Below, piece by piece: positions 55,659 through 64,000 of a stretch of DNA of 64,000 nucleotides. The translations under genes were made by a program, and so were the position numbers. Each line of letters begins with the position of its first letter. Position 1 is the first letter of the stretch. The stretch is from Mycolicibacterium baixiangningiae (GTDB lineage Bacteria; Actinomycetota; Actinomycetes; Mycobacteriales; Mycobacteriaceae), in NCBI RefSeq assembly GCF_016313185.1, contig NZ_CP066218.1, forward strand, positions 3,286,001-3,350,000, in the 5' to 3' direction. The notes beneath the pieces were generated by a model. It had not been told where the DNA came from. It saw nothing but the letters and a program-made list of their open reading frames with translations, and made no database searches.

Positions 55659-57122
55659 TTATCCCACCGCCCCTTCCATCTGCAGCTCGATGAGCCGGTT
55701 GAGCTCGAGCGCATACTCCATCGGCAGCTCCTTGGCGATCGGCTCGACGAAGCCGCGCACCACCATCGCCATCGCCTCGTCCTCGGTCATCCCGCGGCTC
55801 ATCAGGTAGAACAGCTGATCCTCGCTGACCTTCGACACCGTCGCCTCGTGGCCCATCGTGACGTCGTCCTCGCGGATGTCGACGTACGGGTAGGTGTCGC
55901 TGCGGCTGATCGTATCGACCAGCAGCGCATCGCATTTCACGCTCGAGCGCGAACCGTAGGCACCCTTGTTCACCTGGACGAGGCCACGGTAGGAGGCGCG
56001 GCCGCCGCCGCGGGCGACCGACTTGGACACGATGTTGCTCGAGGTGTGGGGCGCCAGATGCAGCATCTTCGCGCCGGTGTCCTGGTGCTGACCCTCACCC
56101 GCGAACGCCACCGAGAGCACCTCGCCCTTGGCGTGCTCACCGGTCATCCACACGGCCGGGTACTTCATCGTGACCTTGGAGCCGATGTTGCCGTCGACCC
56201 ACTCCATGGTCGCGCCGGCCTCGGCGCGGGCCCGCTTGGTGACCAGGTTGTAGACGTTGTTCGACCAGTTCTGGATGGTCGTGTAGCGGCATCGGCCGCC
56301 CGGTTTGACGATGATCTCCACGACCGCGGAGTGCAGCGAGTCGCTCTTGTAGATCGGTGCCGTGCACCCCTCGACGTAGTGCACGTAGGCTTCCTCGTCG
56401 ACGATGATCAGGGTGCGCTCGAACTGGCCCATGTTCTCGGTGTTGATGCGGAAGTAGGCCTGCAGCGGGATGTCGACGTGCACGCCCTTCGGCACGTAGA
56501 TGAAGGAACCACCCGACCACACCGCGGTGTTGAGCGCGGAGAACTTGTTGTCCCCGGCCGGGATGACGGTGCCGAAGTACTGCTTGAACAGCTCCGGGTG
56601 CTCCTTGAGCGCGGTGTCCGTGTCGAGGAAGATCACGCCCAGCTTCTCCAGGTCCTCGCGGATGGAGTGGTAGACCACCTCGGACTCGTACTGTGCGGCG
56701 ACGCCGGACACCAGGCGCTGCTTCTCCGCCTCGGGGATGCCGAGCCGGTCGTAGGTGTTCTTGATGTCAGCGGGCAGGTCATCCCACGTCGCGGCCTGCT
56801 TCTCACTGGACCGCACGAAGTACTTGATGTTGTCGAAGTGGATGCCTTCGAGGTCTGAGCCCCAGTTCGGCATGGGCTTCTTGTCGAACGTGCGCAGCGC
56901 GCGCAGCCGGACGTCGAGCATCCACTCCGGCTCACTCTTCTTGGCCGAGATGTCGCGCACGACGTGCTCGGACAGTCCACGCTGGGCGCTGGCGCCCGCG
57001 ACGTCGGAGTCCGCCCAGCCGAAGCCGTAACGACCCAGCGAGGCGATGGCCTCCTCCTGCGACAGCGGCTCCCCGATCGTGTGCTCGGGGGTGACGCTCG
57101 TCGTCTCCGGGGTGGCGGTCAT
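55659..57122 (-). CDS. sufB: Fe-S assembly protein SufB, without intein
   Basis: 487 residues. Contains [25 protein letters not shown], the scaffold Cys region [19 protein letters not shown], and [23 protein letters not shown]. The M. tuberculosis gene carries an intein inserted just before the Cys of EGCTAP; here the sequence is uninterrupted, giving the ordinary length. Overlaps sufR by 4 bp (ATGA). Confidence 0.95.
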   Translation of the reverse strand: MTATPETTSVTPEHTIGEPLSQEEAIASLGRYGFGWADSDVAGASAQRGLSEHVVRDISAKKSEPEWMLDVRLRALRTFDKKPMPNWGSDLEGIHFDNIKYFVRSSEKQAATWDDLPADIKNTYDRLGIPEAEKQRLVSGVAAQYESEVVYHSIREDLEKLGVIFLDTDTALKEHPELFKQYFGTVIPAGDNKFSALNTAVWSGGSFIYVPKGVHVDIPLQAYFRINTENMGQFERTLIIVDEEAYVHYVEGCTAPIYKSDSLHSAVVEIIVKPGGRCRYTTIQNWSNNVYNLVTKRARAEAGATMEWVDGNIGSKVTMKYPAVWMTGEHAKGEVLSVAFAGEGQHQDTGAKMLHLAPHTSSNIVSKSVARGGGRASYRGLVQVNKGAYGSRSSVKCDALLVDTISRSDTYPYVDIREDDVTMGHEATVSKVSEDQLFYLMSRGMTEDEAMAMVVRGFVEPIAKELPMEYALELNRLIELQMEGAVG

Positions 57123-57874
57123 GTCGACGCTCCTTGAGGGGTCGTAACGGATCCGGCGCGGGCTGTGCGCCGGGAGGATTCTTGCGTGTCGGGCTGTAGC
57201 GGTACGTGGGTAGTGCAGGCGCAGTCGCCGTTGACGATCGTGGCCAGCCGTTGCACGTGTGTGCCGAGGATGTCGGCGAACGCCTCGCGCTCGGCTTCAC
57301 ACAACTCCGGGAACTCCTCGGCGACGTGCGAGACCGGGCAGTGGTGCTGGCAGATCTGCACACCGCTGATCGGGCCGCTTACCCGGGTCGTGGTGGTCGC
57401 GTACCCGGCCTCCGTCAGCGCGTCGGCCACTCGGTCCGCAGTGGGTTCAACACCGTCTGCAACACCATCGACCCCCTCGGTTACTCCCGAGAGGATGGTG
57501 TCGATGCGCCGCCGGGCGAATGTACGGACGGCGTCATCGCCGCCGATCTCCCGGAGCTGCCGGATCGCGGCGAGCGCGAGGTCGTCATAGGTGTGGCCGA
57601 GCTTCGCGCGGCCGGCCGCCGTCAGCCGGTAGCGCTTGGCCGGACGCCCCCGGCCGCTGTGCTGCCACGCCGCGGCGGCGGCCGCCTGCGCGTCGCCCGC
57701 CTCGATCAACGCGTCCAGATGTCGCCGCACCCCGGCCGCAGAGATGCCCAGCCGTTCGCCGATCGCCGATGCGGTGACCGGACCCTGCAGCAACATCTGG
57801 ATGATCGCACTGCGGGTGTGCCCGTCCGAGACATGCGCAGCGGACGCGCCGGCAGCCTCAGTAGGGATTTTCAC
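57119..57874 (-). CDS. sufR: Fe-S sensing repressor SufR
   Basis: 251 residues from GTG 57874 ([14 protein letters not shown]...). N-terminal winged HTH ([33 protein letters not shown]) and C-terminal cluster-binding cysteines in [21 protein letters not shown] and GDCACT. SufR with a [4Fe-4S] cluster represses the suf operon. The start codon lies inside the palindromic operator, and there is no space for a normal leader, so the mRNA is probably leaderless or very short-led. Confidence 0.92.
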   Translation of the reverse strand: MKIPTEAAGASAAHVSDGHTRSAIIQMLLQGPVTASAIGERLGISAAGVRRHLDALIEAGDAQAAAAAAWQHSGRGRPAKRYRLTAAGRAKLGHTYDDLALAAIRQLREIGGDDAVRTFARRRIDTILSGVTEGVDGVADGVEPTADRVADALTEAGYATTTTRVSGPISGVQICQHHCPVSHVAEEFPELCEAEREAFADILGTHVQRLATIVNGDCACTTHVPLQPDTQESSRRTARAGSVTTPQGAST

Positions 57875-57887
57875 AACACCATTGTGA
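57871..57887 (-). promoter_or_regulatory. SufR operator overlapping the sufR start codon
   Basis: tcacaacaccattgtga (57871-57887) is a perfect 6-bp inverted repeat with a 5-bp spacer, close to the ACACT-N5-TGTGA SufR site described in M. tuberculosis. The GTG start of sufR (57872-57874) is part of one arm, so bound SufR would cover the transcription and translation start of the whole operon. Confidence 0.75.
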
Positions 57888-57935
57888 CGGAATTCCCCAG
57901 ACGGTTCCACCAAGGTCACCCTTACTGGAGCGTGA

Positions 57936-57963
57936 TTGTGCCCATAGGCCTGGCGGCTAGTCT
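57936..57963 (+). promoter_or_regulatory. Promoter candidate for a leaderless mptB mRNA
   Basis: TTGTGC (57936-57941) and TAGTCT (57958-57963) with a 16-bp spacer. The expected start point, about 7 nt after the -10 box, falls on the mptB ATG (57970), which fits a leaderless transcript. No ribosome site is visible before the ATG. Confidence 0.45.
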
Positions 57964-57969
57964 GCTCGA

Positions 57970-59709
57970 ATGGCTCGTTTCGCCGGGCGGCTGCAGTCCT
58001 TCAGTTCCTCGATCGCCCGCTGGCACGGCGACGAGCGAACCGTCGGCTCACCGCTCACCGAGGCCGATCTGGTCGCATTGCGCAGAACGCGGCTGTTCGG
58101 GGCCACCGGCACGGTGCTGATGGCGATCGGCGCGCTCGGGGCCGGGGCGCGGCCCGTGGTCCAGGACCCGACCTTCGGCGTCCGGTTGCTCAACCTGCCG
58201 TCCCGCATCCAGACCGTCTCCCTGACGATGACGACCACCGGCGCGGTGATGATGGCCCTGGCCTGGCTGATGCTGGGCCGATTCGCCCTCGGCAGCCGCC
58301 GCATGTCGCGCAGCCAGGTCGACCGCACCCTACTGCTGTGGGCGATACCGCTGCTCATCGCGCCCCCGATGTACAGCAAAGACGTCTACTCCTATCTGGC
58401 CCAGAGCGAGATCTCGCTGCAGGGCCTCGACCCGTACAAGGTCGGCCCCGCCACCGGGCTCGGACTCGACCACGTGTTCACGCTGTCGGTGCCCAGCCTG
58501 TGGCGCGAGACGCCCGCGCCCTACGGACCGCTGTTCCTGTGGATCGGGCAGACCATCTCCTCCATCACCGGCGAGAACATCGTCTGGGCGGTGCTGTTCC
58601 ACCGCTTGATCGTGCTACTCGGCGTCGGCCTCATCGTCTGGGCCACCCCGCGACTGGCCCGCCGCTGCGGCGTCGCGGAGGTCAGCGCGGTGTGGCTGGG
58701 GCCCTGCAACCCCCTGCTGTTCATGCATCTGGTCGCCGGCATCCACAACGAGGCGCTGATGCTCGGCCTGATGCTGGCGGGCACCGAATTCGCCCTGCGC
58801 GGCGTCGACGCCTCCCGACCGCTCGTCCCGCGACCGTTGCACTGGCCGTCGGGACGCCCGCAATGGGCGCGCTGGTACCCGATGGCGATGCTGCTCGCCG
58901 GCACCGTGCTGATCGCGATGTCGTCCCAGGTGAAGCTTCCGTCGTTGCTGGCGCTCGGCTTCGTCGCGATGGCGCTGGCCTGCCGGTGGGGCGGCACGGT
59001 CAAGGCGTTCTTCATCGCCGGCGGTTCGCTGACCGCGGTCGCGGTGGCGGTGATGGCGCTCATCGGCTGGGCCAGCGGGCTGGGGTTCGGCTGGCTGTTC
59101 ACCCTCGGCACCGCCAACGTGGTGCGCAGCTGGATGTCCCCGCCGACGCTGATCGCGCTGGGCACCGGTCAGGTCGGCATCCTGTTGGGACTCGGCGACC
59201 ACACCACCGCGATCCTCGCGCTCACCCGAGCCATCGGCGTCAGCATCATCGCCGTACTGGTCAGCGGTCTACTGCTGGCGGTGCTGCGCGGACGGCTGCA
59301 TCCGGTCGGCGGTCTTGGCGTCGCGCTGGGTGCGACGGTGCTGCTCTTCCCCGTCGTGCAGCCCTGGTACCTGCTGTGGGCGATCATCCCGCTCGCGACC
59401 TGGGCCACCCGTCCTGGCTTCCGCGGCGCGACCATCGCGCTCACCCTGATCGTCGGCATCTTCGGGCCCACCGCCAACGGCGACCGCTTCGCCCTGTTCC
59501 AGATCGTGATGGCGACACTGGCCAGCTTGGTCATCGTCGCTGCGCTGATGGCGCTGACGTGGCGGCGACTGCCCTGGCAACCGCTGCCCGAGGGTGACCC
59601 GCCGGCCATGCCGGGAATCCCTGCCCCGTCTCCTGAACCCGCCGAATCCGGTCCACGACCACCGCAACCACGGTCGGCCGCGCCGGGCGCATACGCTGAT
59701 TCCCCGTGA
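57970..59709 (+). CDS. mptB: Alpha-(1->6)-mannopyranosyltransferase MptB
   Basis: 579 residues, multi-pass membrane protein of the GT-C superfamily, with about 12 hydrophobic segments and an early catalytic-loop region APPMYSKDVYSYLAQSEISLQGLDPY (Asp after the first helices). It uses polyprenyl-phosphate mannose to build the LM/LAM mannan core. The tail is proline-rich. Its position beside the suf operon is the Rv1459c arrangement. Its TGA overlaps the GTG of the next gene (GTGA). Confidence 0.92.
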   Translation: MARFAGRLQSFSSSIARWHGDERTVGSPLTEADLVALRRTRLFGATGTVLMAIGALGAGARPVVQDPTFGVRLLNLPSRIQTVSLTMTTTGAVMMALAWLMLGRFALGSRRMSRSQVDRTLLLWAIPLLIAPPMYSKDVYSYLAQSEISLQGLDPYKVGPATGLGLDHVFTLSVPSLWRETPAPYGPLFLWIGQTISSITGENIVWAVLFHRLIVLLGVGLIVWATPRLARRCGVAEVSAVWLGPCNPLLFMHLVAGIHNEALMLGLMLAGTEFALRGVDASRPLVPRPLHWPSGRPQWARWYPMAMLLAGTVLIAMSSQVKLPSLLALGFVAMALACRWGGTVKAFFIAGGSLTAVAVAVMALIGWASGLGFGWLFTLGTANVVRSWMSPPTLIALGTGQVGILLGLGDHTTAILALTRAIGVSIIAVLVSGLLLAVLRGRLHPVGGLGVALGATVLLFPVVQPWYLLWAIIPLATWATRPGFRGATIALTLIVGIFGPTANGDRFALFQIVMATLASLVIVAALMALTWRRLPWQPLPEGDPPAMPGIPAPSPEPAESGPRPPQPRSAAPGAYADSP

Positions 59710-60671
59710 CCACCGGACCCGAAGCCGTCGGCTCTGCGCGCGAGCGCTCGTCCGCTCAGCCTGTGCGGCTGCGCGGGGTGACCAAGCGCTACGGGTCGAC
59801 GACGGCGGTCGACGGGCTCGACCTCGACGTGCACCGCGCAGAAGTGCTGGCACTGCTGGGACCCAACGGCGCGGGCAAGACGACGACCGTCGAGATGTGC
59901 GAAGGGTTCCTGCGCCCCGATTCGGGCAGCATCGAGATCCTCGGCATGGACCCGGCGGCCCACAACACCCGCGTGCGCGAGCGCATCGGCGTCATGTTGC
60001 AGGGCGGCGGAGGCTATCCGGCGGCCCGGGCCGGCGAGATGCTGAACCTCGTCGCCGCCTACGCCGCCAATCCGCTCGACCCGCAGTGGCTCCTCGACAC
60101 CCTCGGGCTGACCGACGTCGCGCGCACCACCTACCGCAGACTCTCCGGCGGCCAGCAGCAGCGGCTGGCGCTGGCCTGCGCGGTCGTCGGCCGTCCCGAG
60201 CTGGTGTTCCTCGACGAGCCGACGGCCGGGATGGATGCGCACGCCCGCATCGTCGTCTGGGAGCTGATCGACGCGCTGCGCCGCGACGGGGTCACCATCG
60301 TGCTGACCACCCACCAGCTGACCGAGGCCGAACAACTGGCCGACCGGCTGGTGATCATCGACCGCGGGGTCGCGGTGGCCACCGGAACGCCTACCGAGTT
60401 GATGCGCAGCGGCGCGGAGAACCAGCTGCGGTTCAGCGCGCCACCCAAGCTGGATCTATCGCTGCTGATGACTGCGTTGCCGGAGAGCTACCGCGCCACC
60501 GAGGGGTCACCGGGCGAATACCTCGTCGAGGGTCACGTCGACCCGCAGGTGCTGGCCACAGTGACGGCCTGGTGCGCTCGGCTCGACGTGCTGGCGACCG
60601 ACATGCGCGTCGAGCAGCGCAGCCTCGAAGACGTGTTCTTGGACCTGACCGGCCGGGAGTTACGGAAATGA
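59706..60671 (+). CDS. ABC transporter ATP-binding protein
   Basis: 321 residues from GTG 59706. Walker A GPNGAGKTTT, signature LSGGQQQRLALACAV, Walker B LVFLDEPTAGMD, switch His in TTHQLTEAEQ. It is a drug/lipid-exporter type (DrrA-like) ATPase with a C-terminal extension. It pairs with the permease at 60763. Coupled to mptB by a 4-bp overlap, so export of an envelope component is plausible but unproven (Rv1458c-like). Confidence 0.9.
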   Translation: MTTGPEAVGSARERSSAQPVRLRGVTKRYGSTTAVDGLDLDVHRAEVLALLGPNGAGKTTTVEMCEGFLRPDSGSIEILGMDPAAHNTRVRERIGVMLQGGGGYPAARAGEMLNLVAAYAANPLDPQWLLDTLGLTDVARTTYRRLSGGQQQRLALACAVVGRPELVFLDEPTAGMDAHARIVVWELIDALRRDGVTIVLTTHQLTEAEQLADRLVIIDRGVAVATGTPTELMRSGAENQLRFSAPPKLDLSLLMTALPESYRATEGSPGEYLVEGHVDPQVLATVTAWCARLDVLATDMRVEQRSLEDVFLDLTGRELRK

Positions 60672-60766
60672 CGCGGGCGAGGCGGTCACCGAGACTGCGC
60701 ACAGATCGTCGCCGCGGCCGGAATCGTGATCTCACCGCGGTCTCGACGAAGGGCGGGCGATCGTGA
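60668..60766 (+). CDS. Possible 32-codon coupling ORF
   Basis: ATG 60668 overlaps the ATPase stop (ATGA). The ORF ends TGA 60764-60766, overlapping the GTG of the permease (GTGA). It fills the 91-bp gap exactly and encodes an Arg-rich peptide (MTRARRSPRLRTDRR...). It has no known family. It may exist only to carry ribosomes from one gene to the next, or be chance. Confidence 0.35.
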   Translation: MTRARRSPRLRTDRRRGRNRDLTAVSTKGGRS

Positions 60767-61539
60767 CGACCAACCAGTTCGCACCGGGCACCTTCACGCC
60801 CGACCCGCGGCCCGCCGCCGTGCCGAAGATGCTGGCCGCCCAGTTCGGCCTCGAACTGCGGCTGCTGCTGCGCAACGGTGAACAGCTGCTGCTGACGATG
60901 TTCATCCCGATCACCCTGCTCGTCGGCCTGGTCCTGTTGCCGCTGGGCGACTTCGGCGACGACCGGGCGGGCACCTTCGTACCCGCGATCATGGCGCTCG
61001 CGGTGATATCGACGGCGTTCACCGGCCAGGCCATCGCGGTGGCGTTCGACCGTCGCTACGGCGCGCTCAAACGGCTCGGCGCGACCGCGCTCCCGGTCTG
61101 GGGCATCATCGCCGGCAAGTCGCTGGCCGTGGTGGCGGTGGTCTTCCTGCAGTCGATCCTGTTGGGCGCCATCGGTCTTGCGCTCGGCTGGCGTCCCGAG
61201 GTGGTCGGGTTACTCCTGGGCGGGGTGATCATCGCGCTGGGCACCGCGGGTTTCGCGGCGCTGGGCCTGCTACTCGGCGGCACGCTGCGCGCCGAGATCG
61301 TGCTGGCGGTCGCCAACCTGCTGTGGTTCATCTTCGCGGGGCTGGGCGCGCTGACGCTCGAGGGTCAGGCCGTGCCCGGCCCTCTCGCATGGGCCGCGCG
61401 GCTCACCCCGTCGGGTGCGCTGACCGAGGCGTTGACCCGGGCGATGACGCTGTCGGTCGACTGGCTGGGGCTGGCCGTGCTCGCTGTCTGGGGTGGCGTG
61501 GCGGCACTATGTGCGCTGCGCTGGTTCCGCTTCACCTGA
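60763..61539 (+). CDS. ABC transporter permease (ABC-2 type)
   Basis: 258 residues from GTG 60763. Six hydrophobic segments: LLTMFIPITLLVGLVLLPL, IMALAVISTAFTGQAIAVAF, SLAVVAVVFLQSILLGAIGLAL, LLLGGVIIALGTAGFAALGLLL, VANLLWFIFAGLGALTL and a C-terminal helix. The partner of the preceding ATPase (Rv1457c-like). The 3' end overlaps the convergent PhlG-like gene by 33 bp. Confidence 0.88.
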   Translation: MTTNQFAPGTFTPDPRPAAVPKMLAAQFGLELRLLLRNGEQLLLTMFIPITLLVGLVLLPLGDFGDDRAGTFVPAIMALAVISTAFTGQAIAVAFDRRYGALKRLGATALPVWGIIAGKSLAVVAVVFLQSILLGAIGLALGWRPEVVGLLLGGVIIALGTAGFAALGLLLGGTLRAEIVLAVANLLWFIFAGLGALTLEGQAVPGPLAWAARLTPSGALTEALTRAMTLSVDWLGLAVLAVWGGVAALCALRWFRFT

Positions 61540-62136
61540 GACCAGCGCCGGCAGCAGATACTCCAGCTGACCGACCTCTTCGATGTTGTGCCGCACCCAC
61601 GCGCGCAGCTTGTCGTCGGGAAAGTGCCGCGACACCAGCCGGTTGACGGGTGTGAGCAGCGCCGAGCGTGCGCCGAGATCCATCACCGTCACGTAGTGCG
61701 CCCCGTCCGCCCCGGCCGACCACGTGTGCTCGAGCTGGAAGAACACCGCGCCCGCCACCCTTTTCACCAGCCGGATGCCCGTCTCGTCGAGTTTCTCGAC
61801 CCGCGCCACCTCGTCGATCGTGAACTCGGGCCGTCCGCCGAACGCCTCCACCATCCGGAACCGTGCCCCGTCGGCCGCGCCGCCGCCGGGCGCCGGCCGC
61901 GCGAGTTCCCATCGGATGTGGTCGATCGGGTGCCAGGCGAGGTAGCGGTGGATCACCTCGCCGCCGTAGGTCATCGTCTCGCCGAGGTGGGTGAACCAGT
62001 CGAGGAGCATCGCGGGCGTCACACCGGCGAGCGGTCGATGGTCGATGGTCACGCGCCGGCGGTGCCGCGGCGCGGCGATGATGTGCACCGCGGCGGTGTC
62101 GACCGAACGCAGCGGATACAGCACGGGACGGGCCAT
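61507..62136 (-). CDS. DAPG-hydrolase (PhlG)-like protein
   Basis: 209 residues. Conserved-looking polar motifs HRYLAWHPIDHIRWE near the middle and a C-terminal RHNIEEVGQLEYLLP resemble the zinc-binding His/Glu elements of the PhlG family, which breaks carbon-carbon bonds of acylphloroglucinols. The fold is START-like. Actual substrate unknown. It is divergent from a TetR gene 83 bp away with a palindrome in between, which suggests small-molecule control. Confidence 0.6.
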   Translation of the reverse strand: MARPVLYPLRSVDTAAVHIIAAPRHRRRVTIDHRPLAGVTPAMLLDWFTHLGETMTYGGEVIHRYLAWHPIDHIRWELARPAPGGGAADGARFRMVEAFGGRPEFTIDEVARVEKLDETGIRLVKRVAGAVFFQLEHTWSAGADGAHYVTVMDLGARSALLTPVNRLVSRHFPDDKLRAWVRHNIEEVGQLEYLLPALVSGEAEPAQRT

Positions 62137-62151
62137 GGCCTACCTCCGAGA

Positions 62152-62175
62152 TACGGTTTCGTTTCTTGAACCGTA
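62152..62175. promoter_or_regulatory. Palindrome between divergent PhlG-like and TetR genes
   Basis: tacggtt (62152-62158) and aaccgta (62169-62175) are a perfect 7-bp inverted repeat with a 10-bp spacer. A short acgc-aa-gcgt palindrome follows near 62192. The site is centred between the divergent starts, the usual place for an operator of the TetR protein encoded at 62220. Confidence 0.6.
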
Positions 62176-62219
62176 GAAGCCCGCGATAGGATACGCAAGC
62201 GTCTCTTAGAGGAGGTCCC

Positions 62220-62789
62220 ATGGCCCGGCGACACGGTGCAGAACTCGACACCGCCATCCGCACCGCCGTGCTGAGCCTGCTTGCCGAGCGCGGGCCCGGC
62301 GGCGTGACGATGGAATCCGTCGCCGCGGCGGCGCGCACCAGCAAGCCGGTCCTGTACCGGCGGTGGCCCGACCGCGCGAGCCTGCTGCGGGACACGCTGA
62401 TGCGGATCGCGACGACGGCCATTCCGCACGAGGACACCGGCAGCTTCCGCGGCGACATGCTGGCGGTGCTGCGCGGGTGGGCCGCACTGTTCACCGGACC
62501 CGAAGCCGCGGTGCTGAAGGCCGCCGTCGCGGCCGCCGCCCACGACCAGGAGCTGACGGCCGCCTTCCGCGACGACGTCATCGGCTGGCGGAAGCGCGAG
62601 ATGGCCGCTCTGCTGCAGCGCGGCGTCGACCGCGGTGACGTACGACCGGACGTTCCGGTGGAGATCGCCCGCGAACTCGGCCAGAGCGTGCTGTGGCACC
62701 GGCTGCTGATCACCGGCGATCCGATCACCGACGACCTGGTGGTCCGCCTGGTCGACGACGTGCTCGTACCGTTCGTCGCACCGCGGTGA
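62220..62789 (+). CDS. TetR-family regulator
   Basis: 189 residues from ATG 62220, with GAGGAGG upstream. N-terminal HTH (RTAVLSLLAERGPGGVTMESVAAAARTSKPVLYRRWPDRASLL) and a TetR_C-type domain with mostly helical content (GWAALFTGPEAAVLKAAVAAAAHDQEL). It probably represses itself and the divergent PhlG-like gene through the 62152-62175 palindrome. Confidence 0.88.
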   Translation: MARRHGAELDTAIRTAVLSLLAERGPGGVTMESVAAAARTSKPVLYRRWPDRASLLRDTLMRIATTAIPHEDTGSFRGDMLAVLRGWAALFTGPEAAVLKAAVAAAAHDQELTAAFRDDVIGWRKREMAALLQRGVDRGDVRPDVPVEIARELGQSVLWHRLLITGDPITDDLVVRLVDDVLVPFVAPR

Positions 62790-62838
62790 CGGCCGGGCCT
62801 ACTACGAGGCGTAGTTAGGGCTGCTCTACCATCGATTC

Positions 62839-63879
62839 GTGCCCGTCAGACGACTCTTCCTGCGGCTGGTCGACCTGCTGCCGCTGCCCAGTCTGCGGGT
62901 CCAGCGCGCGATCGCGTTCGCGGTCATCCTGACCCAGGGCGGCATCTCGGTCACCGGTGCGATCGTCCGCGTCACCGCATCCGGGCTGGGTTGCCCCACC
63001 TGGCCGCAGTGCTTCCCGGGCAGCTTCACCCCCGTGCCGCACGCCGAGGTCCCCGGCATCCACCAGGCCGTCGAGTTCGGGAACCGCCTCATCACGTTCC
63101 TGGTGGTGCTGACCGCCGCGGCCGCCGTACTGGCCGTCACGCGCGCCCGGCGCCGTCGGGAAGTCCTCGTCTACGCGTGGTTGATGCCCGCGTCGACAGT
63201 GGCGCAGGCGGTGATCGGCGGCATCACGGTGCTGACCGGACTGCTGTGGTGGACGGTCGCGATCCACCTGCTGGTCTCCATGGCCATGGTGTGGCTGTCG
63301 GTGCTGCTCTTCGTGAAGATCGGCGAACCCGACCCGGCGGGCGGGGGCAGCGCTCCGGTACGGACGGTGCCGAAACCGTTGCGCCAGTTGACCTTCTTGA
63401 GTGCCGTGGCTCTATCCGCCATCCTGGTGACCGGCACCCTGGTGACCGGCGCCGGCCCGCACGCCGGCGACAAGAGCATCGAGGAACCCGTGCCGCGCCT
63501 CCAGGTCGAGATCACCACCCTGGTGCACCTGCACTCATCTCTGCTCGTGGCCTACCTGTCGCTGCTCATCGCGCTCGGCTTCGGCCTGCTCGCGGTGCGG
63601 GCGCCGCGGCCGGTGATGATCCGGCTGTACGTCCTGGTCGCGGTCGTCGTCGCGCAGGGCTTGGTCGGCGCCATTCAGTTCCTCAACGACGTACCCGCCG
63701 CGCTCGTCGCGGTGCACGTGGCCGGCGCGGCCGCCTGCACGGCGGCCACCGCGGCGCTATGGGCGTCGATGCGACAGCGGACCGAGCCCGAGGCGCTCGA
63801 GCGCGACCTCGACGGCGACGGCGAAGTCGCGCTGGCGGTCCGCACGCGTGGCGGCGTCGACTTGCCGCCAACCCAGTGA
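62839..63879 (+). CDS. ctaA: Haem A synthase CtaA
   Basis: 346 residues from GTG 62839. Eight hydrophobic segments; four His ligands expected in GIHQAVEFGNRL, VAIHLLVS, LVHLHSSLL and VAVHVAGA. A Cys pair, LGCPTWPQCFPG, lies in the first outer loop. It oxidises the haem O methyl group to haem A for the aa3 oxidase. The last 41 codons overlap the convergent ATP-grasp gene. Rv1456c-like. Confidence 0.92.
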   Translation: MPVRRLFLRLVDLLPLPSLRVQRAIAFAVILTQGGISVTGAIVRVTASGLGCPTWPQCFPGSFTPVPHAEVPGIHQAVEFGNRLITFLVVLTAAAAVLAVTRARRRREVLVYAWLMPASTVAQAVIGGITVLTGLLWWTVAIHLLVSMAMVWLSVLLFVKIGEPDPAGGGSAPVRTVPKPLRQLTFLSAVALSAILVTGTLVTGAGPHAGDKSIEEPVPRLQVEITTLVHLHSSLLVAYLSLLIALGFGLLAVRAPRPVMIRLYVLVAVVVAQGLVGAIQFLNDVPAALVAVHVAGAAACTAATAALWASMRQRTEPEALERDLDGDGEVALAVRTRGGVDLPPTQ

Positions 63880-64000
63880 CGGTTCCACCAGTTCCACTTC
63901 GAGCACCTGCGCATCGTCGCGGTCGCCGATGACGTCGACGCGGGCGTAGAGGAACTCGGCGGCGGTGATCCCGAGCGTCGCCGCGGCCGCCCGCAGCGCG
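63757..64000 (-). CDS. C-terminal end of an ATP-grasp protein (partial)
   Basis: Open from the right edge to TAG 63757-63759, 80 codons. TLGITAAEFLYARVDVIGDRDDAQVLEVELVEPSLGW is the metal-binding/second-subdomain region of ATP-grasp proteins (YARVD...LELxEPSL). The tail is RQRDFAVAVEVALERLGLGPLSHRRP. The stop lies inside ctaA, an antiparallel overlap of 123 bp. Function cannot be deduced from the end alone. Confidence 0.75.
   Translation of the reverse strand, partial: ALRAAAATLGITAAEFLYARVDVIGDRDDAQVLEVELVEPSLGWRQVDAATRADRQRDFAVAVEVALERLGLGPLSHRRP

Overview
The window is high-GC actinobacterial chromosome. Gene content and order point to a Mycobacterium/Mycolicibacterium species: fabG1-inhA-hemH, ripA/ripB-moxR1, mptB, pafA/pafBC, an F420-dependent biliverdin reductase and the SufRBDCSU-T operon. 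M. tuberculosis gene numbers are used from memory as landmarks only; no search was run.

Layout. (1) 1-10567 follows the Rv2072c-Rv2096c block: end of cobL, an SDR, biliverdin reductase, pepE, a 5'-3' exonuclease, a DUF4333 membrane protein, helY, tatC, tatA, pafC and pafB. (2) 10568-19179 is an island between pafB and pafA, two genes that are normally adjacent. It is a decayed tandem array of a three-gene cassette: a small ESX-substrate-like protein with a YxxxD motif, a proline-rich single-pass membrane protein with a duplicated Cys-bounded ectodomain, and an EspK-like protein. One unit is complete. The others survive as two more membrane paralogues, a fused remnant and a frameshifted EspK pseudogene. 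(3) 19180-20538 is pafA. (4) 20626-32563 is one eight-gene operon for choline to glycine catabolism: dimethylglycine oxidase, sarcosine oxidase, Rieske betaine monooxygenase, betaine-aldehyde dehydrogenase, APC permease, GMC choline dehydrogenase, a cNMP/CBS/DUF294 protein and an IclR regulator. (5) 32783-48598 follows the Rv1485-Rv1471 block: hemH, inhA, fabG1, the moxR1-DUF58-VWA operon, ripA/ripB, an Rv1476-like protein, acnA with its TetR regulator, an ABC-F protein, echA12 and thioredoxin. (6) 48710-57874 carries a serine hydrolase and the suf operon, in which an IS110-family element separates sufT from sufU. (7) 57970-64000 carries mptB, a two-gene ABC exporter, a PhlG-like protein with a divergent TetR, ctaA, and the end of an ATP-grasp gene overlapping ctaA antiparallel.

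Regulatory sites with good sequence support are an AcnR-type operator in front of acnA, a SufR-type palindrome covering the sufR start codon, a GTTGCG/CGCAAC operator in front of the choline operon, and a palindrome between the divergent PhlG-like and TetR genes. The most unusual part is the ESX-like array: the 5' half of the membrane-protein genes is nearly identical between copies while the ectodomain half has diverged, and cassette partners are deleted or fused. A second unusual feature is the IS110 element, which sits inside a 20-bp intergenic motif present intact twice elsewhere in the window.
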